This document shows positions 10,447 to 37,041 of a stretch of 64,000 nt of DNA, one piece after another (positions within the stretch are counted from its first letter, which is position 1; each line of letters begins with the position of its first letter). Source of the DNA: Paralvinella palmiformis (lineage: Eukaryota > Annelida > Polychaeta > Terebellida > Alvinellidae). The notes beneath the pieces were generated by a model that did no database searches, was not told the origin of the DNA, and was given only the letters and a program-made list of their open reading frames with translations. Position numbers and translations under genes: made by a program. The DNA lies in NCBI GenBank assembly GCA_025642065.1, contig JAODUP010000106.1, positions 185,001 through 249,000 on the forward strand, read 5' to 3'.

Positions 10447-10635
10447 TACTAAACGTGGCCTAACTGGTAGCGCGGTCGGCTATAGATATATAGCACCCGG
10501 GTTCGAATCCCGGCTGGGCTATGCCAGAAGGTTGTTTCAGCTTTCGCTTCGCCTCATTTCCTTTGTAGGTCGCTCGGCCCATTTGGCCTTCCTTGTGCAC
10601 GAAAGTGGGCCGTAAAACGAATACGATAATATTGA
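10447..10635 (+). mobile_element. tRNA-derived SINE with different head and family-A body
   Basis: The tRNA-like head (GTGGCCTAACTGGTAGCGCG; B box GGGTTCGAATCCC) differs from other family-A heads, while the body CCAGAAGGTTGTTTCAGC, GGTCGCTCGGCCCATTTGGC and tail GGGCCGTAAAACG are shared. This suggests a separate subfamily or a head exchange. The cloverleaf acceptor arms do not pair, so it is not a tRNA gene. Confidence 0.75.
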
Positions 10636-10654
10636 CGCAGACCGGATGCACCGC

Positions 10655-10745
10655 CATTTCGGGCTACGTCAAGTTCAGCTTTGCGGCACTTTTCTGGAGT
10701 TCATTACGTCAGACGTTACGTCACTCAGCGACGTCATCTACGTAA
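10655..10745 (+). repeat. TGACGT-rich interspersed repeat, copy 1
   Basis: GGGCTACGTCAAGTTCAGC then CATTACGTCAGACGTTACG and TCACTCAGCGACGTCATCTA. A homologous copy lies in reverse orientation at 46395-46500. It carries several TGACGT/ACGTCA half-sites, the ATF/CREB type of core. Confidence 0.55.
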
Positions 10746-10826
10746 TTATAAATGGACATGAAATAAATAAATTAACAATAAAAGATAAAAGAAACAGCTT
10801 AAAAACAATCTAAAATACAATAAAAC

Positions 10827-10828
<2 letters not shown>

Positions 10829-10876
<48 letters not shown>
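10829..10876. repeat. (TA)n microsatellite
   Basis: About 24 TA units. Confidence 0.95.
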
Positions 10877-10879
<3 letters not shown>

Positions 10880-11349
10880 CGGATCTTACGGATCTTACGC
10901 CCAGTTTATGCCAAAAACCGAGTTTCTGGAACCTAAGGGCGGGGTATGACTGTACTTCATTTCCATGACGGAAAATATTGGAGTAACTAATTGCATTATG
11001 TACGATGACAATATTGAGTATATTCAAAATGCACTTGTGTAAGCTTGATTCGACAAAATCCTCCTCGGGTTCTGGGACGTTCCGCTTTCTCTAAAGTCAC
11101 CGATCGGGATATTAAAAATGGACCGACGACTATATAAGTAACCCGAAAGGCCGCCGGATATGACGCTTTACAACAAATGTTCCTCAAATTAGGCGTCCAG
11201 GTGATGGCCAGACATATTACTTCCCTGGACAACTTATGTCGTCTATGCTTCCAAATGTACTTATTCTATCCTAAATACAACCAAGTAGAGTCTCGTAACA
11301 AAGCAAATTACCCCACCCCCTCCCCCAGTCAACATTTGACCTACAACAT

Positions 11350-11640
11350 TCAAGATATATGAACACGTATTGAATGATCATCTATCAGAATTGAATTCAG
11401 CATGTTTTTGTCCAAAGACCAAACGGCTTTTCGCAAAAGATATAGCCGTCAGCAAGTGCTAATGAAGTTAATTGGAGACTGAAATGCATCTTTGGATGAT
11501 AAGAATGATGTTGTTGTAACAGTGCTGATGGATCCCAGTGGTGCCTTTGACGCACTTAGCCGAACCACAAGCATATTGAGTGGACACAAAAACGTGCTCT
11601 TTGTTGCTCAGCTTTCTGATTAATAGGCGGCAAATGTGTG
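11350..11640 (+). mobile_element. LINE reverse-transcriptase fragment
   Basis: Reads YEHVLNDHLSE, then QTAFRKRYSRQQVLMKL, a stop codon, and VLMDPSGAFDAL. These correspond to the RT blocks Q-x-G/AFR-x-x-x-S and the L-x-D-x-S-x-AFD catalytic motif of Jockey/CR1-type LINEs. The stop and the changed SKAFD mark it as dead. Confidence 0.65.
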
Positions 11641-11867
11641 AAAATGGCAATTTCGATGGGTGAGTGGATTATTATAAAATATGGGACCGACCTGCAGTAC
11701 ACCCAGCCTGTACCCATTTCTTACAACTCAAGCACTGGAGTACCTTACGGTATTTACTGTTGTCATACCATTCACAGCCGACGATGCATTATATATTTTC
11801 GTTGACAGCCGATTTCTTCCTCTTCTTTTGGCGTTGTGGTGCCACCCAAAAACGGACCAACAGTTAC

Positions 11868-12570
11868 TTGTCGTGAAGATTAGGCTCGCGAGTTTTCCTT
11901 GCCACCAGCGAACGCTTCGTCATATTTGTTTTTAATTTCTGCTTAATAGGTAAGCGATATGGATGGTTGTCTATGATAACGCCTAAGTATTTATACTGGA
12001 TAACTATTTCGATGTTTTGTTCGCCTATATGGAATGTGCTGTGTTGTTTTGAGTTGGCGTTGAAGACCATTATTTTTGTTTTGGCTGGGGAGAAGAAGAG
12101 ACGAGAAGGTCGTTGGCTTTAGATGCTGTTAAGTTGAGGGCGTTTTTTAGTTTTTTGGCCGATTGTGATTAAAGAGTTAATTAATGTAGGTGAAAGAGCG
12201 GAGCCCTGTGTGGAGTCTCTAGTGAGTGGGTGAGAATCGGATTTTACCCCATGAAAGGTAACTTTAATTTTTCTATTGTCTAAGAAGTCTTCTACCCATG
12301 ATATTATTCTTCCCTTGATCCCCAGGTAGATTAGCGAGTCCAAACTGACGATAGGGTCAGCCCTTTCAAAGGCTTTGTATAAGTCCAGAAAGGCAGTGTG
12401 CTGGATCTGATCTTTTTTCTTCTGTTGGTTATAAGGTTGACTAAATGTTGATCTGCCTTTAGTAAAGCCGAAAGGATATTTTGGTCTGGGGAGTTTAAAT
12501 ATTAGTCTGGCGAGAAATAATCTCTGCGTCATTTTTAATATGGTAGGGAGGTAGGATATTGGTATGTGGC
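11868..12570 (-). mobile_element. LINE reverse-transcriptase fragment with internal deletion
   Basis: Reads GFTKGRSTFSQPYN, AFLDLYKAFERADP, LGIKGRIISWVEDFL and TQGSALSPTL, and later FSPAKTKIMVFN and YKYLGVIID. The blocks are RT motifs in order, but the YxDD active-site block that should lie between SPTL and FSPAKTK is missing, and the frame is broken near 12119. It opposes the fragment at 11.4 kb and abuts a SINE at 12572. Confidence 0.75.
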
Positions 12571-12571
12571 C

Positions 12572-12762
12572 TCTGCCTCTGCCACCAATGTTTTACGTCC
12601 TCACGGGGTCTTTAACGTCCCCCTTTAATTTTAATAATTCAGTGGAGACAGCAACCCCACCCACGATGTTATAAACCGAAATTAATCTCTGAAAAAGTGT
12701 TGACCTCTTGCTGGGATCAAATGTATGACCCTTGGCACCAAGTGCCGGATGCTGGAACGGCA
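12572..12762 (-). mobile_element. tRNA-derived SINE, family D
   Basis: The minus strand shares GGCACTTGGTGCCAAGGGTC, the GATTAATTTCGG region, CACTGAATTATTAAAATTAA and GGGGACGTTAAAGACCCC with the 5.5 kb copy. It abuts the LINE fragment. Confidence 0.6.
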
Positions 12763-13433
12763 ACTCAAGTATGCCTTATATACCAGTAAGCAGCTTGTGG
12801 CAAATCCATTGACGGCAGACTGTACTGCGGCAGTGGAGTTGTATGCTTGCTCAAACAAAGGGATCTCAACGTACTGTGTGATGTTGTCACACGAACGGCT
12901 GTACGCAGACTTCTGGGACTTTACAAAAGTCCGGTAGAGTGGTTGGAGCCGGTATATGCTATGTGATGGAAATGTCAGCATTATGATCCCATCTTCCCTG
13001 CCTAAGTCGACTGTCTCAATAGGGAAGCGATTTGTGTAACAAATGGCAAGGCAACGGCAAGTCAGGTATACTTACATCGTGTTCGAATCTTTCCAGCCAC
13101 GGTACCCCGACTTGTCGTCTGTATGCAATTATTAATCATTTGATCGCTACGTGGAGCTACCAAATGCAATATTCGCCAAAACAGTGGTATGGGCGCAATG
13201 CCTCCACCTTACTTTAGTCGGGAAAATAAATTATTTCTGGTCCTTTTAGTTCAAAAGAAAAGATCAGTTGGCAAATGACCATCAAAATTAAGAATATAAA
13301 TGCTCTGTAGAGCAATTTGGCTACATATGTGATGTGACACAACTTCCACTAAAATATTCAACGTTGCCATCCATACCTTATCTCTAGTTCTATCTGTACT
13401 AAGCAGCCGTATAGATGCCAGACAACTCCTGGA
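12763..13433. other. Intergenic DNA without recognised gene
   Basis: Frames up to about 99 codons occur on both strands over the same bases, but none carries a motif or splice context I can support. Confidence 0.35.
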
Positions 13434-13620
13434 TGATGATGATGATTGGTGTTTTACGGCCACTTTTGAGCACATGGTAGGCTAAATGGGGCGAGCGACC
13501 TCCAAAGACAGTGCAGCGAAGTCAGGGATGAAACAACCTTCAGATATGCCCACGCCGAGATTCGAACGCGGGTGGTAGTGATCTGTGGTCCAACACGCTA
13601 CCGCTAGACCATGGAGGCGC
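13434..13620 (-). mobile_element. tRNA-derived SINE, family A, with perfect target duplication
   Basis: Minus-strand full-length copy ending in (ATC)n. The 14-bp duplication AGACAACTCCTGGA is perfect at 13420-13433 and 13621-13634. The head carries GGTCTAGCGGTAGCG and the B box is intact. Confidence 0.85.
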
Positions 13621-13634
13621 AGACAACTCCTGGA

Positions 13635-14478
13635 ATTCAATCTCGTTCTTGCTGTCATCCATACATGATGCTTTCTGTTGAGCATTACCTACCCGAATGA
13701 TGCCTCAAAAACAATGGAAAAGCGAGCTTTCTTCCGAAGTCATCCAGCTGCCTTTGTCTCAGTAGTCATGGTAAGTAAATCCGCGGATCGTCTACTTCAG
13801 ATTGTGTCGATGTTTTAGAATATTCAGCTCCATTGTGATCCAAGAAGTTGATTTCGTATCCCCTGTTCAACACCATTCTATGTCTCCCAAATCTTTGGAC
13901 AAACTATTCTTATTCTTATTTGCAGATTTTCTCCGGGGAGTTGGAATGTTCCTAGGTCTCAGATGGCTTTGGTAAGGGGCTTTTTGGTACTTGGCATTTG
14001 ATCTAAACAAATCATTTTCCAAAAACAAAATCGTCTCTGTTAGGTACTAAACAATTTCCGTTGGTAACCGATGCTTATTGCATGTCTGAATCGAAGCATT
14101 CCTTGCTTTTTATCACTTATATAAAACAAAACAATTTATCTGTCGTTTAAACCTGGAATATTTCAATTTGACTGCTTTTTCCGTAATACCGTTACCTAAC
14201 ATGCTGAATAATATTCGAGTTTGCTGGTGCTTCCATGGGATAATCCGGCGTGTATCATGAACCGGGAAACGCACCACTGCCTGAACTGTGTACAGATCGT
14301 TATAGATTTTTTAAACTGGGCTGTACTAGGAAGGTGTAACGAATTATCATATTGTAGTTTCTGTGAGACGTCAGAATGTTTTGCTTTTACACGAAGTATG
14401 TAATTGTTTTTGCCGTATTTGTTACAGTCCGTTCATAATTTCTTCGGCTAATGTTCCAGTGAATGAATATGTTCAATA
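13635..14478. other. Intergenic DNA, nothing recognised
   Basis: AT-rich, no ORF with family motifs and no clear repeat. Confidence 0.4.
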
Positions 14479-15746
14479 GGAGTTCGCTTTGCTTTTTAAG
14501 AATGCAACCCATCCACAGCACAGCGTAGGATGGTAAATGGAGTTCGCTTTCCTTTTTTAAAATGCAACCCATCCACAGCACAGCGTAGGATGGTAAATGG
14601 AGTTCGCTTTCCTTTTTTTAAATGCAACCCATCCACAGCACAGCGTAGGATGGTAAATGGAGTTCGCCTTGCTTTTAATGAACCGGCAACGCACGCACGC
14701 CTGAATGGTAAAGAGTCGTTTGCTTTTTTAAAATGCAACCCATCCACGACAGCGTAGGATGGTAAATCTGAAATAATCCACAGCTAGCGTAGGATGGTCA
14801 AATGGTTCGTTTCGCTTTTAAATCACCCATCCACGCAAGTAATGTAAATGGTTTTTCCTTTTGTTAAATCCGTCAAATCCTCGGCACAGTCCAGGATGAA
14901 GATGGTAAATGGAGTTCGCTTTCCTTTTTAAAATGCAACCCATCCACAGCACAGCGTAGGATGGTAAATGGAGTTCGCTTTCCTTTTTTAAAATGCAACC
15001 CATCCACAGCACAGCGTAGGATGGTAAATGGAGTTCGCCTTCTTTTTAAATGCAACCCATCCACAGCACAGCGTAGGATGGTAAATGGAGTTCGCTTTGC
15101 TTTTTAAGAATGCAACCCATCCACAGCACAGCGTAGGATGGTAAATGGAGTTCGCTTTCCTTTTTTAAAATGCAACCCATCCACAGCACAGCGTAGGATG
15201 GTAAATGGAGTTCGCTTTCCTTTTTTAAAATGCAACCCATCCACAGCACAGCGTAGGATGGTAAATGGAGTTCGCTTTCCTTTTTAAAAATGCAACCCAT
15301 CCACAGCACAGCGTAGGATGGTAAATGGAGTTCGCTTTCCTTTTTAAAAATGCAACCCATCCACAGCACAGCGTAGGATGGTAAATGGAGTTCGCTTTCC
15401 TTTTTAAAAATGCAACCCATCCACAGCACAGCGTAGGATGGTAAATGGAGTTCGCTTTCCTTTTTAAAAATGCAACCCATCCACAGCACAGCGTAGGATG
15501 GTAAATGGAGTTCGCTTTCCTTTTTTAAAATGCAACCCATCCACAGCACAGCGTAGGATGGTAAATGGAGTTCGCTTTCCTTTTTAAAAATGCAACCCAT
15601 CCACAGCACAGCGTAGGATGGTAAATGGAGTTCGCTTTCCTTTTTAAAAATGCAACCCATCCACAGCACAGCGTAGGATGGTAAATGGAGTTCGCTTTCC
15701 TTTTTAAAAATGCAACCCATCCACAGCACAGCGTAGGATGGTAAAT
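14479..15746. repeat. 60-bp tandem satellite
   Basis: About 20 units of exactly 60 bp in the clean part (15061-15740). The unit includes GGAGTTCGCTTTCC, TGCAACCCATCCACAGC and ACAGCGTAGGATGG. Units at 14640-14930 are diverged and length-altered, while the right two thirds are almost identical, as expected after local homogenisation. The unit holds the inverted pair CCATCC/GGATGG separated by 13 bases. Because 60 is divisible by three it yields a long spurious reading frame. Confidence 0.95.
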
Positions 15747-15875
15747 CTTTCTGAACATAAGTTCCCAATCCCTTAAACGCGTTGTTTTATCATTGAAAAC
15801 TAGTAAACAGTGATAAAGTATTTTCTAAACCTATTTTTAATGACATTATATAAGGATATCATTACAACAGCAATC

Positions 15876-15916
15876 CACACACACACACACACACACTCTC
15901 TCTCTCTCTCTCTCTG
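15876..15916. repeat. (AC)n(TC)n microsatellite
   Basis: AC run followed directly by TC run. Confidence 0.9.
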
Positions 15917-16805
15917 ATGTTTAATCTGCTACGGCAGGCGGGAGCCGGACAAATTGCAAGGTTTACTCAAGTACGTTTAAATGCCTCGCTCCAAGACCAA
16001 TTGAACTGGAAGCAAATTCCAACTAACGAACGCTTTATTCCATATCGGCATTTTTGGCTTTGACGATGTTACTGTGGCTAAGTTAACCTGGAGGTCCGCC
16101 CAAGCAGTTTACTGATCCCGAAGTGCAGTATACTTACGTCTGTATCCGCTGTGTTATATCGGCGTGTCTAACATTGACAGAGTATTATGTCAACCCCCCC
16201 CCACCCCCACCCACGCACTGCAATGTATCCTTTAGGACGTTCTTTCGTTAGTGTTTCGTTTTGTTGTTGTTGTTGTTAGTTAATGCATTTAGCTTGGAGT
16301 CTTCTGGTTATTGACATTAATATTGTATTGTTTGTGTTCAACGGGATGGGTTTTTCTTTTCTTTATATTTATTGGATTTTTTTTTGTATAAAAATAGTAT
16401 CGAAGAGAACTTATCCAGCCACGAATTTATGTTAGTAGTTGTCCGAGGTTGCTAACCACGGAAAATAGCCAACACGTCGGCCGTTGCTATTAACTTCAAT
16501 ATCAAACACATTCGTTCAGCATACAAGGAATTACGACCATAATACAATTTATTGATTTTCAATATATTAGGTGCACGAACAGCAGCAAAATGCTTAGCCA
16601 GCACACGGTTTGTTAAGCACAAAGTTCTGAATATACATCTAGAAAAATATACTTCATTAAATTGGCTTATACAGAGTATTATTGGCTTTGTACATTATAA
16701 ACACGTATTACCTTGTTAACACTTGGAGCCATAGTTATAAAATATTTTATTTTAAGCATTACCTTTTCCTACTTTCTGAAGGATGCTTTTCCCTCACCAA
16801 TCAAT

Positions 16806-16810
<5 letters not shown>

Positions 16811-16852
<42 letters not shown>
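16811..16852. repeat. (TA)n microsatellite
   Basis: About 21 TA units. Confidence 0.95.
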
Positions 16853-16856
<4 letters not shown>

Positions 16857-17896
16857 CATACAATGACGTCTCATCGGCCATTCCTATTTTCAGCCAGCTG
16901 CTCATATTTATATTCAAATTAGGGTTGACGGGAAATCTCTTTTATATGACGTCACAAGGGACTCTCCCACGAACACCAGTAATGGCAGCATTTGAACCGT
17001 GACTCGTAGATGCACGTTTTCTACCACGAAATGGTCAGCAAAAGTCGTCCGCATTTGTATCAAACCACTAACAAGATACTGATAAATAGAAAACTCGTCC
17101 GTTTAATAAAACCGAGCTGTGAAAGTGAACATTCTCGCAAATACACAAGATCCCGCATGCGATTATCATAACAAAGCGAACTGCAACAACTCGTTCGTTT
17201 CAAAATCTCTTTCTACCTATTAACACAATACTGACATCAAAGCGACAAAATGAACGTTTATATAATAATAATAATCAATGAATCAAATGATCAATGAATC
17301 AAATCACTCAAGTCGTGACCAGAAAGCAAAATTAAGTTGGACACAACAACGATGATGTTTAAAACTGGATAATTCTGCCATATTTGTTCATAACGAATAG
17401 CACAGTGAACAAATCATTAAGCGTCTGCAACCAGCTGTTGCTTTGCTTTGTCCCAAACTGACTACAACCGACTTGCAATGCATAAATACATAAGCCGAAT
17501 AACTGCCGGTTTCTACAAATAACATGATATGTTCTTGTTAATAAACAAAACCTAGTTGTTTCTGTATTAAAGTCTTACCGTATTTCAGTATGACTGAACA
17601 TGGCGCATATACTATAATACAAAAAACATGGGAGAGAGAGAGAGTTAACCACACCCTGTTAAAGAATGAAGCTATCTTAACAGTCAACTAAAACTGATAT
17701 AAGCTTCCAAGAAACGGATTTGGAAAAAACCAACATCCACTTTAAACCACCTGACTTTAGGTGACGAGACAGGCAGTCACAGGACAGCTGATCTCCAAAT
17801 TCTACTGTATAATCAGAGATAAACATACAGATAAAATGTGAAGCAGGTTTGTACATAATGGAATGTAATAAAGTACGAGATGCTGTCGGCTATATA

Positions 17897-18045
17897 CAGT
17901 CTGGACCCGTTATAACGGGGTTTCTTGGGTTCATGGATGTCAACCACGTTATAGGTGGAACGCGAATATCAACGGTCTCTGTCCGTTAATGGTGGAGTTT
18001 TTTCCGGGGCATTTTATTACGTATTTTCCCCATTAAGAACATATG
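17897..18045 (+). mobile_element. MITE-like fragment with GTTATAACG ends
   Basis: Begins TACAGTCTGGACCCGTTATA and has a second ACGTTATAGGTGGAACGCG box. This style of GTTATAACG-bearing terminus is common in pogo/Tigger-like miniature elements. The right terminus is not found. Confidence 0.35.
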
Positions 18046-18223
18046 AATAATCACAACATTGCAACATTTACGACAGTCAATAAATACCTTGTTTTTTCAT
18101 GGAGGATCACTTGGAACGTCATCGTGGGATGTGATTCACCCTGCCGTATGAGATTTCCCCCCCCTCCACACACATGCACGCGCTATGTTAATCTATTTGA
18201 TTAAAAATATAGGTTATCAAACA

Positions 18224-18407
18224 ATGATGACTGATCTTTTATGGCCACTTTTATGCACATGGTAGGCTAAATGAGCCGAGCGACCTCCGAAGGTAATGAA
18301 GCAAAGTCAACGATGAAACACCCTTCAGATATGCCCACGCCGAGATTCGAACTCGGGTGGTAGTGATCTGTGGTCCAAAGCGCTACCAATTAGACCAAGG
18401 AGGCGCC
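18224..18407 (-). mobile_element. tRNA-derived SINE, family A
   Basis: Head, body and GGCCATAAAAGATCAG tail in minus orientation. Flanks AGGTTATCAAACA and AGGTTGCCAAACA look like a 13-bp duplication with two changes. It lies 3' of the Src-like stop codon, in the same transcriptional sense as the gene. Confidence 0.8.
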
Positions 18408-19282
18408 CTCTAGGTTGCCAAACAAGGACATTAATAGATTCCCTTAGTTCTACAGTAAATATCCATCTAACCAATACTCACTATTCAACACACAATGAAA
18501 AGAAATAACAATTTGGCATTGTATGTATGTGCACGCACGCACGCACACACGCGCGCAGTCATAGAGCATTAAAACGGTCAGAAAAGCGAAAAGTTTTACA
18601 TCTATCTACAGTACAATGGCAAGCACCTCAATCACTTAAATGAAAGAACAAATAATGGCCGTGTTATTTATACATTTAACATCACATTCGGGGACAACAA
18701 ATAGACCGTCTGGATTGAAGTACAATATAGGACAATGGGATAAATAACAAAACATGAACCAAAAGGAACTGCACCGGCTCTCCAGTGCCTTGGAAATCAC
18801 CAAGCTAAAGAAGAAATAATCCTTCATCGATTATCCTCTATTTAGGTTTGTTTACATCACCAAGAATCATAGAAAGAATCCTCATAGCCCAACAGACTCC
18901 TTCACTACGCAGCCTAAACGATCAGCTAGCTTGTATCCAAAACATTTCTTATTTAAGGCCACTAACTAGTCATCTTGTGGGAAACAAACAGCTATTTCAC
19001 TTTGTGGGGCAATCTGCAGCTTCCGAGAACAAAATCACGTACTTCGTCAAGACAGTCAACATTTAAAGCTATACACCTAGACTCTGTATATGTTATGACG
19101 TCATCATTTTTATTGCTCTACGCTGTTGAGGCTAGCTGCATACAATTAGCCTAAAATTAGATTGCTAAGAAGCATTTGTTTAGTTTCATATGCATAAATA
19201 CTTACAAATTTCAGTTTTATTTGAGACTGGTAAAATATATAATATATCAGTGTACCTTGAAAAATGTTCTTTAACAACACTG

Positions 19283-19287
<5 letters not shown>

Positions 19288-19329
<42 letters not shown>
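19288..19329. repeat. (TA)n microsatellite
   Basis: About 21 TA units, 3' of the Src-like stop codon. Confidence 0.95.
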
Positions 19330-19331
<2 letters not shown>

Positions 19332-19864
19332 CATATCAAATTTATTGAAATAGTGCTTACTGTTTTCAGTTTAAGCCTATATCATAGTATCCCATATGTT
19401 GATAAAGGTTTTCACAACCTTTCACATATGTACACAACCCGACTGCACCATTTGCAACATAAGAACCAAATCTGTGTCAGATCTGATGCACTTTTAAAGG
19501 AATATGAAATCCACATACACAGAAAAATCCTGCCACAAAATAAACAGAATCAGCAAAAGGCTGTCAGGAAAAGGTTGTCATGGCATCATAAAATAACATC
19601 CCAAAAATCCAGTTATCATTGTCAACCATACGAAAACGATGACCAAACTGAGCAATGTCATCGCAGGACGATAAACCCTCCATGATACAACAACAAACAT
19701 GAACTTTGACCCTTTTGCCATAAAATACACATTATCATATTCCAACTTGAAACCTAAATTTTCGACAAGCATCAGGTGAACTGCTAATACGTGGATAAAA
19801 TGCAAAAAAAACATTAGCGAATTGTGCATAATCGTCCTGCTGAATACGAAATGGAAGACCGAAG

Positions 19865-19870
19865 TTTATT
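19865..19870 (-). terminator. Candidate polyadenylation signal of the Src-like gene
   Basis: AATAAA on the minus strand, 25 bases after the stop codon. Use of this site would give an unusually short 3' UTR. Further AATAAA motifs occur downstream (for example near 19340 and 16549), so the true end is open. Confidence 0.25.
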
Positions 19871-19894
19871 CTCATGAATGATGTATGCCGCAAG

Positions 19895-34136
<14,242 letters not shown>

Positions 34137-34374
34137 GCTAGCAAACGTTAGGTTGGCATATATCCTACAGGCTGATAGAATGTGTACCAGCAAAAAACTC
34201 AACCAACGCGACAGTTGTTAGTCTTCAGCGTTACCACGCTGAGCAGTAGGCACTCTGAAATAGAAAAAAATTATAAATATAAATTAAACTTTTAACAGTT
34301 TATAATAATATGCAAGTTTGTAATGATGTTTAATCGTGCAGAATATTTGGTTTCATTCATCAATTCAATTGCCT

Positions 34375-34413
34375 CCTCCTCCTCCTCACACACACACACA
34401 CACACACACAAAC

Positions 34414-34461
<48 letters not shown>

Positions 34462-34462
34462 T
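34375..34462. repeat. (CTC)(CA)n(TA)n(GA)n compound microsatellite
   Basis: Four motif classes in series; the same CA-then-TA order recurs at 43.6 and 48.1-48.9 kb. Confidence 0.9.
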
Positions 34463-34685
34463 TAATAGTAATACACAGTTTGTGTGTACACATAAAACTA
34501 AAAACCAAAAGACTTGCATACAACATGCTCTTACATAACTAGGTGATATTTGATTAGTTAGTGGTGTGTGTGTGTGTGTGTGTCTCTCTCTCTCTCTACA
34601 CACACACACGTATGTATGTATATTTAAAGGGACTGCGAGTCTCACTGATAACATAACTATCCACTCTATCATCAACCATAACATT

Positions 34686-36840
34686 TACAGACAGCAGACA
34701 CTTCCAAAGTTGATTGTTTTATACAACTCATAGTGCTGAAGTAAACTCACTCACTGCTGGCTGATGTACACACACGCGCGCGCACACACACACAGGTATC
34801 GAAGCACCCAAAGGCATGAAACATGTAATACACAGGTAAATACATATCTTGTGTACCGCTATAAATACAATGGTTGGGGCATTCCCGTCCTATTCACTAT
34901 GATGAAGTAAATCACCGAAACAGGTTTTTCAAACAAAGCGACAGGCACCCCCCCCCCCCCCCACACACACACAAAAAATCCTCTACCCCCCCCGGCCAGA
35001 CCACGAGTGAATCAGTCCATGACCACAATAAGCTGAAACGACTGATCTAACGACCTTTGTGGCTAATGCGACTTGGCAAACGGTCAAATAATGTTGCGGT
35101 GATGGCAAGTTACGCAACTGGCGTAGCCATAAAAGATCGCATCTGTGAGCATCATCGTTGGAGTGACGATTTGACATCAAGCCCGTGAAACGTCTAAAAG
35201 TACTTCACTAAGTCACACGACAGCAGCAGGAGATGCTTATTTTAGCATTTTAAACATGACACGCCTTTGGACGAAACATTTCTAGTGTGTCAAAACAACC
35301 CGTCCCGATCAAGAAATGCATCAGATGATAAATATGCAGAAAACAGCTCGTCCCCAAACAGAATATAAAAGTTTACGAGACGAATCCCCCTCCCCTTGAG
35401 TGACGTACTGGCATCAATAAGAAGTTACTGCATTCACAAAAATTGCCCCAAACACTAAATTTGCGTAGATGAGTAAGATTTCACAAACCATACAACACTG
35501 CTTTAATGAACTTCCGCTGAATATTTCGCTAAATACATTATATATTCGGTTAAAGGGGCATTTCACTTCCACCAGGAGGTTTGGTGACATGAGAAATAAA
35601 ATCACTTTATAAACATCAACCAAAGGACTTCCCCTTACAAAGAACAGTTAGGTGGTCGGCCATTTAGATAGTGTAAGCCACCAAAACATGAACCAGTACT
35701 TCCTGTATTGCACCGGGAACTTACATGTGGTTCTTGCCACAGAGGCTGAAACTGAATAGAAATATCATTACACTTCATAGCTATGGAAGGACCATATTAC
35801 GAATGGCCAAGAAGCTTGGGAGTCGTCATGTGTTATGTCCCTCTCTGCTGCCATACCACGTGTCTCAATACGAGGCCAGGGAAATAATGTATTAGGTATA
35901 CGACTACTAATAAGCCATCTGGGAATTAATGTATATAGTGATGTGGCATTCAATATTACTTTTAAGTTGCATGCTGATACACGGCCAACACAGAACTGAA
36001 TTCGTCACTGATTGAAATGCGGGTTGGCTGTTTCCATAAAAATCTAGTTTTTTCATTACATAATAACTGTAAAAAAAACAGTAAAAAAGTGCTACAGGAT
36101 TGGAAGTAAAAATGGTATCACCAATCATATATATATAGTGAACATCATTAAACACATTTTTATTATCATGTCTTCACTTAACTAAATACTTAGCTTTGAT
36201 TTTTTATTAAATTAACATATATAATCATTCATCAATCAACACAGTTATTATTTTAATTAAACACTGACCCCTTAGCATTCTATAACAGAAGACCAACTTA
36301 AAAAATAAAATGGATTTTTTTACAATTCTGTGTGAAAAAAACGACGTTTTTTACATGACGTTAACTAGTATTAATTAACAGTGCAAATAACTTCTGTGTA
36401 AAAAACCTTCCGATCTTGTATATATAATTTCTTCCTTGTACACTAGCGAACGTCGCATTGCTGATATCTGACTGGAGATGACACCTAATCGTCAACAGTC
36501 GAATGATAACAAAACGGACATTACCACACTCGTTCAGCTTCAGCACATTTCACAATTAATTTTCCAAAACACCGGTATTATGATTTTATATGTTGGCAAA
36601 ACTTTCAACGAATTTTCTATGGGTTAATTACTACGTTCGTCAAATGTATTAATACAGATGAATGCATAAATCCACTAATTAAAACCACGCAAAACACAAC
36701 TAACTGTCTCTATTAATTTCAGCGACAGACTTTACCAGTAATTGTCAGATCAAAATCACGCCGTGGCTAATCTCCATTTGGGATTGTTACAGTCTAGAAA
36801 TAGAGGTAAGGTTCACTTAACGAGACCGGCACGATACAGA
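34686..36840. other. Probable first intron of the Src-like gene, left part
   Basis: AT-rich with CA and C-run microsatellites near 34770 and 34950. No coding sequence or recognised mobile element. Confidence 0.4.
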
Positions 36841-36849
36841 AATATTGGA

Positions 36850-37041
36850 TGATGATGATGATGGTTGGTGTTTTACGGCCACTTTTGTGCACAGGGTAGG
36901 CTAAACGGGCCGAGCGACCTCCAAAGGTAATGAGACGAAGTGAAAGACGAAACAACCTTCAGATATGCCCACCCCGAGATTCGAACACGGGTGGTAGTGA
37001 TCTGTAGTCCAACACGCTACCGCTAGACCACGGAAGCGCCT
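36850..37041 (-). mobile_element. tRNA-derived SINE, family A
   Basis: Full-length minus copy. Flanking TACAGAAATATTGGA and TACAGAAATCTTGGA differ at one base in 15, a clear target duplication. It lies in the putative first intron of the Src-like gene. Confidence 0.85.

Larger units (their letters stand above)
15917..19860. other. Intergenic or 3' UTR region of the Src-like gene
   Basis: No coding sequence recognised. If distal signals such as AATAAA near 16549 (minus strand) are used, part of this could be a long 3' UTR. It contains a SINE (18.2 kb), a MITE-like fragment (17.9 kb) and TA tracts. Confidence 0.3.

Noticed and set aside
15046..15768. A 240-codon open frame on the minus strand with a 20-residue repeat
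   Set aside because: It is the 60-bp satellite read in frame: 60 is divisible by three, so any open unit gives a long ORF. Other frames over the same array are open too, and there is no splice or start context.
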